Source of the DNA: Amycolatopsis lurida
Lineage (GTDB): Bacteria; Actinomycetota; Actinomycetes; Mycobacteriales; Pseudonocardiaceae
Assembly (NCBI RefSeq): GCF_900105055.1
Contig: NZ_FNTA01000004.1
Location: 4,929,501 to 4,993,500, forward strand
Direction: 5' to 3'
Length of the DNA: 64,000 bases
The notes below the pieces were generated by a model. It worked only from the letters and a program-made list of their open reading frames with translations. It did no database searches and was not told where the DNA came from. Below are positions 42,971 through 50,626 of this stretch, piece by piece; position 1 is the stretch's first letter, and each line of letters starts with the position of its first letter. The position numbers and the translations under genes were made by a program.

Positions 42971-44428
42971 ATGGCGGAGCAGCGCACCCGGTCCACACTG
43001 GACCGGTTCTTCAAGATCAGCGAGCGCGGCTCGACACCGGGGCGGGAGATCCGCGGCGGGGTCGTCACCTTCTTCACGATGGCCTACATCGTGGTCCTGA
43101 ACCCGCTGATCCTCGGCAGCTTCTCCGCCGACGACGCGGGCGCGCACAAGGACGTCCTCGGCAACATCCTCCCTGTCCCCCAGGTCGCCGCGGTCACCGC
43201 GCTGGTCGCCGGAGTGCTGACCATCGTCATGGGGCTGGTCGCGAACTACCCGTTCGCCATCGCCACCGGCCTCGGCATCAACAGCCTGATCGCGGTCACC
43301 TTCGCCTCCCAGATGAGCTGGCCCGAGGCGATGGGCCTGGTGGTGATCGAGGGCCTGGTCATCGTCCTGCTGGTCTTCGCCGGTATCCGGACGGCGGTGT
43401 TCAACGCCGTGCCGCCGCCGCTGAAATCCGCGATCGCGGTCGGCATCGGCCTGTTCATCTGCCTGATCGGCCTGGTCGACGCCGGCTTCGTCCGCCGCGT
43501 CCCGGACGACGCGAAGACCACCGTGCCGGTCGGGCTGGGCATCAACGGTTCGATCGCGTCGTGGCCGACGCTGGTGTTCGTCGTCGGCCTGCTCATCACC
43601 GGCATCCTGGTGGCGAAGCGGGTCAAGGGCGCGATCCTGATCGGTGTCCTCGCCTCGACCGTGCTGGCGATCGTCATCGAGGCGATCACCAAGGTCGGCC
43701 CGTCGAAGGGCGTCAACCCGCAGGGCTGGAACCTCGGCTACCCGGCGCTGCCCGATCAGGTCCTCGGCGTGCCGGACCTCTCGCTGCTCGGTGACATCTC
43801 CTTCGGCGCCTGGACGCGACTGCCGATCATCACCGTCGTGCTGCTGGTGTTCACCCTGGTGCTGGCGGACTTCTTCGACACCATGGGCTCGATGACCGGC
43901 CTGGCGAAGGAGGGCGGCCTCCTCCCGCCGGACGGCAAACTTCCGAATGTCGGCAAGGCGCTGTTCGTCGACGGCACCGCCGCGGTGGCGGGAGGGTTCG
44001 CGTCTTCGAGTTCGAACACCGTGTTCGTCGAATCCGCGTCCGGCATCGCCGAGGGCGCCAGGACCGGGCTCGCTAACGTCGTCACCGGGGTGCTCTTCAT
44101 CGCGGCCATGTTCCTGACCCCGCTCTATCAGGTCGTCCCGGTCGAGGCCGCCGCGCCGGCGCTGGTCGTCGTCGGCGCGCTGATGATGAGCCAGGTCAAG
44201 GAGATCGACTTCGCCGACTTCACCGTCGCGCTGCCCGCGTTCCTGACCATCGTGGTCATGCCGTTCACCTACTCGATCGCGAACGGCATCGGCGCCGGCT
44301 TCGTCAGCTACGTCGTCATCCGCGCGGTCACCGGCAAGGCCAAGGGTGTGCACCCGCTGATGTGGGGTATCGCGGTGATGTTCGTGGCCTACTTCGCGGT
44401 CGGCCCCATCCAAGCCGCGTTCAGCTGA
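42971..44428 (+). CDS. NCS2-family purine permease (AzgA-like)
   Basis: 485 residues with about 12-14 membrane segments. GGVVTFFTMAYIVVLNP near the start, ANYPFAIATGLGINSL, DFFDTMGSM and SSSSNTVFVESASGIAEGARTG identify the AzgA subgroup that imports adenine, guanine or hypoxanthine by proton symport. It precedes a marR gene in the same direction with 67 nt between. Confidence 0.92.
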   Translation: MAEQRTRSTLDRFFKISERGSTPGREIRGGVVTFFTMAYIVVLNPLILGSFSADDAGAHKDVLGNILPVPQVAAVTALVAGVLTIVMGLVANYPFAIATGLGINSLIAVTFASQMSWPEAMGLVVIEGLVIVLLVFAGIRTAVFNAVPPPLKSAIAVGIGLFICLIGLVDAGFVRRVPDDAKTTVPVGLGINGSIASWPTLVFVVGLLITGILVAKRVKGAILIGVLASTVLAIVIEAITKVGPSKGVNPQGWNLGYPALPDQVLGVPDLSLLGDISFGAWTRLPIITVVLLVFTLVLADFFDTMGSMTGLAKEGGLLPPDGKLPNVGKALFVDGTAAVAGGFASSSSNTVFVESASGIAEGARTGLANVVTGVLFIAAMFLTPLYQVVPVEAAAPALVVVGALMMSQVKEIDFADFTVALPAFLTIVVMPFTYSIANGIGAGFVSYVVIRAVTGKAKGVHPLMWGIAVMFVAYFAVGPIQAAFS

Positions 44429-44495
44429 CCAGCGGTTATGTCAGCCGTGGGCGATCTCACGGGCCGATGATCCGATCGTGAGGTAAGCTAACTAT

Positions 44496-44927
44496 ATGTC
44501 CGGAGACACGCACGAGCGCTCACTGGCGAGCCGCCTGCGTCTCGCGGTGGTGCGGCTGAATCGGCGGCTGCGGGCCCAGCGTGCCGGTGACGGCATCTCG
44601 CTGACCCAGGTGTCCGCGTTGTCGACGCTGCACAAATGCGGTGCGCTGACCCCCGGTCAGCTCGCCGCGAAGGAAGGCGTCCAGCCGCCCTCGATGACGA
44701 GGGTGATCGCCGCGCTCGAGGAGATGGGTTACGTCGAGCGCAGGCCGCATCCGACGGACGGCCGCCAGGCCATCGTCGAGTTGTCCGACCGCGGCCGGGC
44801 CTACGTGATCGAACAGATCACCGCGCGGGAGATCTGGCTGGACAAGCAATTGGCGGAGTTGAGCGCCGAAGAACGTGAAGTGCTCTCTCGCGCCTCCGAG
44901 ATCATCGACAGGATGGCGGGGAACTAA
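44496..44927 (+). CDS. MarR-family regulator (Rv0880-like)
   Basis: 143 residues. The winged helix-turn-helix (about 40-105) includes LTPGQLAAKEGVQPPSMTRVIAALEEMGYVERRPHPTDGRQ. TAAGCT ends six bases before the ATG, a leaderless start; the surrounding GGTAAGCTAAC is partly palindromic and may be its own operator. It runs into an MFS efflux gene five bases downstream, a common regulator-pump pair. Confidence 0.9.
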   Translation: MSGDTHERSLASRLRLAVVRLNRRLRAQRAGDGISLTQVSALSTLHKCGALTPGQLAAKEGVQPPSMTRVIAALEEMGYVERRPHPTDGRQAIVELSDRGRAYVIEQITAREIWLDKQLAELSAEEREVLSRASEIIDRMAGN

Positions 44928-44932
44928 CAGCG

Positions 44933-46294
44933 GTGACGACCACGGGTAACGAAACACAGTGTCCTTCCAAGAACACCGTTACCCGGGAACCCGCTCCACC
45001 ACCGCCTCCCGCGCCCGAGAAGCCGCGCGGGAGCATGTTCTCCTCGCTGAAGGTCCGTAACTACCGGCTCTTCTTCACCGGCCAGGTCATCTCGAACATC
45101 GGCACCTGGATGCAGCGCATCGCGCAGGACTGGCTGGTGTTCACCCTCAGCGGCAACGACCCGATCGCGCTCGGCATCGCGGTCGCCCTGCAGTTCCTGC
45201 CGACGCTGTTCCTCTCGTTGTGGGCCGGGGTGCTCGCCGACCGCGTCGACAAGCGGCGGCTGCTGATCGGCATCCAGATCGCCGTGCTGGCGCAGGCGGT
45301 CGTCCTCGGCGCGCTCGATCTGAGCGGGATCGCGGCGCTCTGGCACGTCTACCTGCTCTGTTTCACCCTCGGCGTGACGGCGTCGCTGGAAGTGCCCGCG
45401 CGGCAGTCGTTCGTCGCCGAGATGGTCGGCAGGGACAAGGTCACCAACGCCGTCGCGCTCAACTCCTCGATCTTCAACATGGCCCGGATCGTCGGCCCGG
45501 CCATCGCGGGTTTCGCGATCACCTGGGTCGGCACCGGCTGGCTGTTCATGGCGAACGCGGTGAGCACGGGCGCCGTCATCGCCGCGCTGGTGATGATGAA
45601 CCCGGACAAGCTGTTCCGCGGCCCGGCCATCCCGCGCGAGAAGGGGCAGCTCGTCGAGGGGCTGCGGTACGTGCGGCGGCGCAGCGACCTGATGACCGTG
45701 ATGGTGCTGGTGTTCTTCGTGAGCACGTTCGGCATCACGTACTTCACGTCGCTGCCGATCGTCGCCGCGAACGTCTTCCACACCAACGCCGATGGCTACG
45801 GCCTGCTGTCGACACTGGTCGCCGTCGGCACCTTCACCGGCGCGCTGATGTCGGCCCGCCGCAACACCCGCGGTGGTCCGCGCGTGCGGCTACTGCTGAT
45901 CTCCGCGTTCCTGCTCGGCGCGTTCGAGGTGATCACCGCTTTCATGCCGACCTACCTGACCTTCGGCCTCGCGCTGATTCCGCTCGGCTTCGCCACGATC
46001 ACCTTCCTGAACACGGCGAACGCGCTGGTGCAGACCGCGGTCAGCCCGGAGATGCGCGGCCGCGTGATGGGCCTGTACGTGCTGGTGCTCATCGGCGGCA
46101 ACCCCATCGGCGGCCCGATGACCGGCTGGATGGCCGACGCCTTCGGCGGCCGCTCGCCGTTCTACATCGGCGGCGCGGTCTCGGCGCTCGCCGCGATAGC
46201 CTGTGCCGTCGTGCTGATTCGGCGTGGCGGGGTGAGCCTGCCGGTGCGGCGATTCGGGAACGGTCTGCGGGTGCTGAAGCGGGAGCGGGTGTGA
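44933..46294 (+). CDS. MFS efflux transporter (EntS/DHA3-like)
   Basis: 453 residues. A Pro-rich cytoplasmic start precedes 12 membrane helices; GQVISNIGTWMQRIAQDWLVF, WAGVLADRVDKRRLL and RGRVMGLYVL are typical of the DHA3 subfamily that exports siderophores and macrolides. With heme and iron-regulated genes later in this block an iron-related cargo is conceivable but unproven. Likely under the MarR protein just upstream. Confidence 0.88.
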   Translation: MTTTGNETQCPSKNTVTREPAPPPPPAPEKPRGSMFSSLKVRNYRLFFTGQVISNIGTWMQRIAQDWLVFTLSGNDPIALGIAVALQFLPTLFLSLWAGVLADRVDKRRLLIGIQIAVLAQAVVLGALDLSGIAALWHVYLLCFTLGVTASLEVPARQSFVAEMVGRDKVTNAVALNSSIFNMARIVGPAIAGFAITWVGTGWLFMANAVSTGAVIAALVMMNPDKLFRGPAIPREKGQLVEGLRYVRRRSDLMTVMVLVFFVSTFGITYFTSLPIVAANVFHTNADGYGLLSTLVAVGTFTGALMSARRNTRGGPRVRLLLISAFLLGAFEVITAFMPTYLTFGLALIPLGFATITFLNTANALVQTAVSPEMRGRVMGLYVLVLIGGNPIGGPMTGWMADAFGGRSPFYIGGAVSALAAIACAVVLIRRGGVSLPVRRFGNGLRVLKRERV

Positions 46295-46728
46295 ACAGAC
46301 TCGGCGTCGAACCGTCGGTGACTCGGTGGACCGACGGCGAGGCCCGGTTCCTCGATTGGACGATCGACGGCGTCGCGCTGCGCACCATGGTTCCCTCGCA
46401 GCAGCAGACACCGTTGTTCCTGGACGACGCTGTGTGGCGCGAGGCCGCTGTCGAGACGCTTCGCCGTCTGCTGGGCGAACTGCCGGGTGATTTCGACGAC
46501 GGCCGGGTGGCGCTGCTGGTGTGCCCGGCGTGCGGTGACCTCGGCTGTGGCGCGTACAGCGTCGAGGTCGTGTTCGGCGACGACGTGGTCGAGTGGCGGG
46601 CCCTCGGTTGGCAAACCGACTACGAGCCGTTCGACGGCCTGGACGAGGACGGGTTCACCGGGGCGAGGTTCGACCGGAAGGCGTACGAGACGTTGCTCGG
46701 CGACCTGCTGTCGAACTACCGGGTCTAA
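46291..46728 (+). CDS. Hypothetical protein with CxxC
   Basis: 145 residues, acidic, no known family recognised. It contains VCPACGDLGCGAYSVEV, a possible metal-binding knuckle. The start overlaps the MFS stop (GTGA). The stop overlaps the stop of the convergent next gene by two bases. Confidence 0.78.
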   Translation: MNRLGVEPSVTRWTDGEARFLDWTIDGVALRTMVPSQQQTPLFLDDAVWREAAVETLRRLLGELPGDFDDGRVALLVCPACGDLGCGAYSVEVVFGDDVVEWRALGWQTDYEPFDGLDEDGFTGARFDRKAYETLLGDLLSNYRV

Positions 46729-47740
46729 CGGCCGAGCAGCGGCGGCACCATCTTCTCGGCGAGTGCCACGAGATCGCCGGTGCCCTTGAACTTGAGCGTC
46801 TGCCCGGCCGGATCATCGGTGAGCTGCACGAAGACGCCTCGTCCGTCGACTTGGGCGGGCAGCCCCGCGATCGTCGTGGTCGGAGCGACGACGGAGGACA
46901 GTTCGCTGTAGTCCGCGGTCACTCCGTTCAGCTCGCACGCGGCGAAGAAGGTCGGCTTCGCGTTGTCGGCGGGCACACCGAGCGCGCGGCCGAGTTCTCC
47001 GCACAACAGCCACGAAATCACCGGAAGCGGCCGGTCCTTGATCGGGCCCGGTTCGGTCTTCTCCAGGGCGATCTCGCCGTCCTCGCCGATTTTCGGCAAC
47101 TTCGGCCCCGGCGGTGTCACGCCGGCGATCAGCGCTTCGGCGAGCGCCCTCGCCTTCTTCTCGGTTTCGGGGCTGTCGACGATCCTGCCGCGGAGCGAAA
47201 CGTGCAGCACCGGCGTGGCGCCGTTGCGCGGCGCGACCTCGACGAGTTCGACGCTCAGGCTGGTGCCGTCCTTGTCCGTGGCGATGACCGCGAGCTTGCC
47301 GGCGACCGTGGTCTTCGTGGGCAGGCCCTGGCTCGTGTCCTCGGGCAGCGCGGGGCCATCTGGGCGCTGACGTCGAGTTTCGTGGTGACCGCGTGACAGG
47401 ACCGGCCCGCCTCGCGGAGCGTGCGGTCGCCGAGGATCTCCTCCCAGCGCTGCTCCGGGATCGCTTGGCACAGCACCTGCGCACTGGTTTCGGCCGTCAG
47501 CGCGGCGATCATCTCGCCCGTCGGCATCAGGACCGGGCGAAGCGCCTGTCCGGACTTGGAGGGCCAGACTTCGGGGAGCTCCGCCTCGGTACCGGTGTCG
47601 TCCCGGTTCAGCAGGGTGATCGCGACGGCGATACCCACCCCGAACAGCAGCAGGACACTGACCAGCGCGCAGCCCGCCCAGATCCACATCGGACGGTCGG
47701 TTCTGCGCGCGATGGCGCGGTAATCGTTCGGGGTGGCCAC
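46725..47740 (-). pseudogene. Membrane-anchored hypothetical protein interrupted by a frameshift
   Basis: The N-terminal part (frame open from GTG 47740) has a TM anchor and a domain with Cys pairs up to LDVSAQM; the rest (LPEDTSQGLPTKTT to the stop at 46725) is in another frame. The switch lies near 47350, where one extra G in GCCCCGCGCTG would restore a single protein of about 338 residues. Both halves keep normal codon use, so this is a recent frameshift or a sequencing error. TAGCTT lies six bases before the GTG. Function unknown. Confidence 0.72.
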
Positions 47741-47827
47741 GGGGTGAAGCTAGCCCGTCAGGCGCCGCCTGTCCGGCGAAACGCCCACCCGATGGGCGGA
47801 TCCGCGGAGTGGGCCGGGCTGCCTCGC

Positions 47828-47874
47828 GTCTATGAAGGATTTGGGACGCTCAACGTCCCAAATCCTTCATAGAC
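47828..47874. terminator. 21-bp perfect-stem hairpin downstream of the SDR gene
   Basis: Arms 47828-47848 and 47854-47874 are perfect complements (core TGAAGGATTTGGGACG) with loop CTCAA. It lies between the SDR stop and the start of the frameshifted gene, both on the minus strand. Confidence 0.8.
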
Positions 47875-47904
47875 GACCACTGCGCCAGTCGCCTTCGCGC
47901 AACT

Positions 47905-48744
47905 TCACCGCCACCTCGCCGAGGGAGGCGGCTCCAGCGCCTCCCGCAGCTCCCCGCCCACGGCGTCCGCGATGTCTTCGACCGTCCAGATGCCCCGCTC
48001 CAGCACGGGTTCCTTGATCGCGGTCTGCCGGAGAACGCACAGGATGTCGCCGCGGAACCGGAGGATCTGCCCGGTGACGCCCGCCGACAGGTCGCTGAGC
48101 AGGTAGGTCACCAGCGGCGCCACCCGTTCCGGGGTGTGCTGCGGCGTCTGGACGACGGTCGGGTCGTTCCGGGCCATCCGCGTCCAGGCCACCGGCGCGA
48201 CGGCGTTGACCCGGATGCCGTGTTCGGCCAGGTCGGCCGCCCAGGAGGCGGTCATGGAGGCGACTGCGCCTTTCGACGCCGAGTACGCGGCCGCGCGCCG
48301 CTGGCCGATCATCGAGCCGGACCCGACGTTCACGATCACGCCGCCGCCCTGTTCGCGCAGCACTTTCGCCGCCGCGGTCCCGCAGAACAGCGGGCCGAGC
48401 ACGTTGACCTCGACCACTTCGCGCATCCGCGCCGGGTCGTCCGCCCACGGGTCGGCCCGGTAGTTGACGCCGGCGTTGTTGACCAGGCCGTCGAGCCTCC
48501 CGAATTCGGCGACGCATCGGTCGATCAGCCCGGCGGCCAGCGCCGCGTCGGCGACCGAGCCCTCATGGGACACGGCCAGCCCGCCCAGATCGCGGATCTC
48601 GCTCGCGACCTCGTCCGCGAGCCCCGCTTCGACGTCGTTCACCACGACCGACGCGCCCTGTGCGGCCGCGTGGTGGGCGAAAGCCCTGCCCAGACCCTGC
48701 CCGGAGCCGGTGACCACCACGGCTTTACCGCTCAGAAGACTCAT
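47905..48744 (-). CDS. Short-chain dehydrogenase/reductase
   Basis: 279 residues. Rossmann TGSGQGLG (12-19), NNAG (about 90), catalytic Ser and YSASK (about 150-156). A C-terminal extension of about 40 residues after the fold (from GQILRFRGD) is as in mycobacterial multifunctional-type SDRs. Substrate unassigned. A 21-bp iron-box palindrome ends about 70 nt upstream, so the gene may be iron-controlled; alternatively that box serves the opposite strand. Confidence 0.9.
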   Translation of the reverse strand: MSLLSGKAVVVTGSGQGLGRAFAHHAAAQGASVVVNDVEAGLADEVASEIRDLGGLAVSHEGSVADAALAAGLIDRCVAEFGRLDGLVNNAGVNYRADPWADDPARMREVVEVNVLGPLFCGTAAAKVLREQGGGVIVNVGSGSMIGQRRAAAYSASKGAVASMTASWAADLAEHGIRVNAVAPVAWTRMARNDPTVVQTPQHTPERVAPLVTYLLSDLSAGVTGQILRFRGDILCVLRQTAIKEPVLERGIWTVEDIADAVGGELREALEPPPSARWR

Positions 48745-48814
48745 GGGGACAAGTGTGCCGTCACCCGGAAGGGTGAGATCGGCATCTCTCGGCCGAACCC
48801 CTTGTCGGGGTAGA

Positions 48815-48833
48815 TGAGGTTAGGCTAACCTCA
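48815..48833. promoter_or_regulatory. IdeR/DtxR iron box, strongest in the window
   Basis: TGAGGTTAGGCTAACCTCA matches the TTAGGTTAGGCTAACCTAA consensus at 17 of 19 positions and is a perfect palindrome extended by A/T to 48814-48834. TAGGCT within it could be the -10 of a rightward transcript and TAGCCT that of a leftward one. Confidence 0.8.
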
Positions 48834-48923
48834 TACATGTCCGCTTCGTGGTGGGAGCGGCAGTCAGTTCGGGAACGGACGAAGCCCCGCAACCGGGTCA
48901 CCCCCGCAGGCGGGGCTTCGTTC
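48834..48923 (+). ncRNA. Candidate iron-repressed short transcript
   Basis: Between the iron box and a strong hairpin (48879-48890 with 48910-48921, 12 bp, ACGAAGCCCCGC/GCGGGGCTTCGT) there is room for an RNA of about 90 nt. An ATG (48837) opens a frame starting MSASWWERQ but it runs through the hairpin and then antisense to the nat gene, with no family resemblance. A small iron-responsive RNA, or a leader of a lost gene, are the two readings. Speculative. Confidence 0.3.
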
Positions 48924-48962
48924 ATTCCGGAGGGTTCATGGTCGATGACCGCGCCGATTCGG

Positions 48963-49712
48963 TCAAGGCACCCGGTCGAGTTCGATCCCGAACTCCTTCC
49001 GGTAGGCGTCCAGGATCTCCTGATCACCCGAAAGCCGGGTCTCCTCGCGGACGCCGTGGGTGGTGACGATCAGCTTGTCACGCGCCAGCGTGACCCGGCC
49101 GTGCTTAGCCGGCAGCGAGCAGGTCGGCCCCCGCGTGAAAGGCGACTCCGGTGACGTCGACTGCCAGAACGCCGTCGGGACGAACTCGTCCAGGTCCCGC
49201 GGCCGTCGCTCGATCCGGTACTGGGGAGCACCGTCGAGCAAGACGTCGATGTCGCCGTGGGGTGCGTCGAGGAACAGGAACTCGCCCTCCGGGTCGGCCT
49301 GCGCCTCGGTGGCGGACAGCCGCAGCGGGAACCGGCTGAACCGGCCGAAGCCGACGTCGGCCAGCCACGGTTCATCCAGCTCGACCTGGACGACCGCGTG
49401 ATCGAACGGCGGCCCGAGGGTGCCGTCCGGCCGGAACACCTTCGCCGGCCTCAACCCGGCGTCGAACCCCAGCTCCTGGAGCAAGGCGGCGAAGAGCCCG
49501 TTCAGCTCGTAACAGAAGCCACCACGGCGCCGGAGCACGATCTTGTCGAACAGCGCCTCGGTGCCCAGGACGATCGGTTCGCCGAGGTGGATGCTCAGGT
49601 TCTCGAACGGGACCACCGCGAGGTGGCGTTCCTGCAGCGTCCGCAGCGCGGCGACGTCCGCGGTGGCGGGACGGTCGAGCCCGAGTCGGTCGAGGTATGC
49701 GGCGACGTCCAT
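48963..49712 (-). CDS. nat: Arylamine N-acetyltransferase
   Basis: 249 residues. Catalytic triad present: Cys67 in RRGGFCYELN, His105 in PFDHAV, Asp119 in LADVGFG. It transfers acetyl (or other acyl) from CoA to arylamines and hydrazines. In actinomycetes related enzymes also close amide bonds in ansamycins, but no such cluster is here. ATG 49712. The gene's 3' end faces the candidate iron-regulated transcript. Confidence 0.93.
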   Translation of the reverse strand: MDVAAYLDRLGLDRPATADVAALRTLQERHLAVVPFENLSIHLGEPIVLGTEALFDKIVLRRRGGFCYELNGLFAALLQELGFDAGLRPAKVFRPDGTLGPPFDHAVVQVELDEPWLADVGFGRFSRFPLRLSATEAQADPEGEFLFLDAPHGDIDVLLDGAPQYRIERRPRDLDEFVPTAFWQSTSPESPFTRGPTCSLPAKHGRVTLARDKLIVTTHGVREETRLSGDQEILDAYRKEFGIELDRVP

Positions 49713-49756
49713 GAGTCCACTTTGGCACCTCGACTTCGCTGGAGGTCAAGGAATGA

Positions 49757-49791
49757 AAAACGGGGCCCTCCGTGAAGGAGAGCCCCGTTTT
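49757..49791. terminator. Terminator downstream of sodA
   Basis: AAAACGGGGC (49757-49766) pairs with GCCCCGTTTT (49782-49791), with inner CTCC/GGAG. The A and T runs make it work for either strand. Confidence 0.85.
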
Positions 49792-49804
49792 GTGGCGAGA
49801 AGAG

Positions 49805-50428
49805 TCAGCCGAGCAGCAGGCCGTTGCCACCGGCGACGGCGTTGTCGAACCGCTTGGAGATCTCGGCCCAGTTGAAGATGTTCCAGAGCGCCTTGACGTA
49901 GTCCGGCTTCACGTTCTTGTAGTCCAGGTAGAACGCGTGCTCCCACACGTCGACCAGCAGGATCGGCGTGGTCGGCAGGACCAGGTTGTTGTGGTGGTCA
50001 CGCAGCTGCTGGGTGATCAGCGTCTTGCCGATCGGGTCCCAGGAGAGCGCGGCCCAGCCGTTGCCCTGGATCGTGGTGGCGACCGCGGTGAACTGCGCCT
50101 TGAACTTGTCGAAGGAGCCGAACGCCTCGTCGATCGCGGAGGCCAGCTCGCCGGTCGGCTTGTCGCCGCCTTCCGGGGAGAGGATCTTCCACCACACGAC
50201 GTGGTTGGCGTGCCCGGCGAGGTGGAACGCCAGCGTGGTCTGCAGGCCGACGATGTCGCCGAAGTTGCCGGCCTCGCGGGCCTCGGCGATCTTGTCGAGC
50301 GTGTCGTTCGCGCCCTTGACGTAGGTCGCGTGGTGCTTGCTGTGGTGCAGCTCGTTGATCTCGCCCGAGATGTGCGGCGCCAGAGCGCTGTAGTCATAGT
50401 CGAGATCGGGGAGCACGTAGCGGGCCAT
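49805..50428 (-). CDS. sodA: Superoxide dismutase (Fe/Mn family)
   Basis: 207 residues. Metal ligands His28, His76, Asp160 and His164 (DVWEHAFYLDY) are all present; His145/146 in RDHHNN matches the iron-type mycobacterial enzyme. Cytoplasmic by lack of a signal. ATG 50428 has AGGAGG four bases ahead; the frame is open for eight more codons without a better site. It sits in the iron-related block, but no iron box is visible before it. Confidence 0.97.
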   Translation of the reverse strand: MARYVLPDLDYDYSALAPHISGEINELHHSKHHATYVKGANDTLDKIAEAREAGNFGDIVGLQTTLAFHLAGHANHVVWWKILSPEGGDKPTGELASAIDEAFGSFDKFKAQFTAVATTIQGNGWAALSWDPIGKTLITQQLRDHHNNLVLPTTPILLVDVWEHAFYLDYKNVKPDYVKALWNIFNWAEISKRFDNAVAGGNGLLLG

Positions 50429-50626
50429 CGGCCCTCCTTCTGTCTTCGACACAAGTTTCCAAGGACGAACTTAGTCGTCTTCACCCGTTTGCGGCGACCG
50501 GGGGCGCCGCGTTTCTCCCCAGGTGGAACGACCCGTTCGTAGCGGCTGTACCCGGTGGGGCCACCGCCTGAAACCCACCCTGCTAGCTCCAGTTAGCTGG
50601 AGGTCAAGGCGATGTGACGGCAGTCA

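Noticed and set aside
44478..44496. Iron box before the marR gene at 44496
   Set aside because: Only about 10 of 19 positions agree with the IdeR consensus; better explained as a leaderless -10 box with a partial palindrome.
48938..49066. Short plus frame with GGAGGG before ATG 48938
   Set aside because: Spacing of three bases is too short and the frame is mostly antisense to nat.
48837..49154. 105-residue frame after the iron box (MSASWW...) as a protein
   Set aside because: It passes through a GC hairpin and then lies antisense to nat; only the first 40 residues are free. A tryptophan attenuator was considered because of the WW pair, but there is no stop before the hairpin and no trp gene follows.
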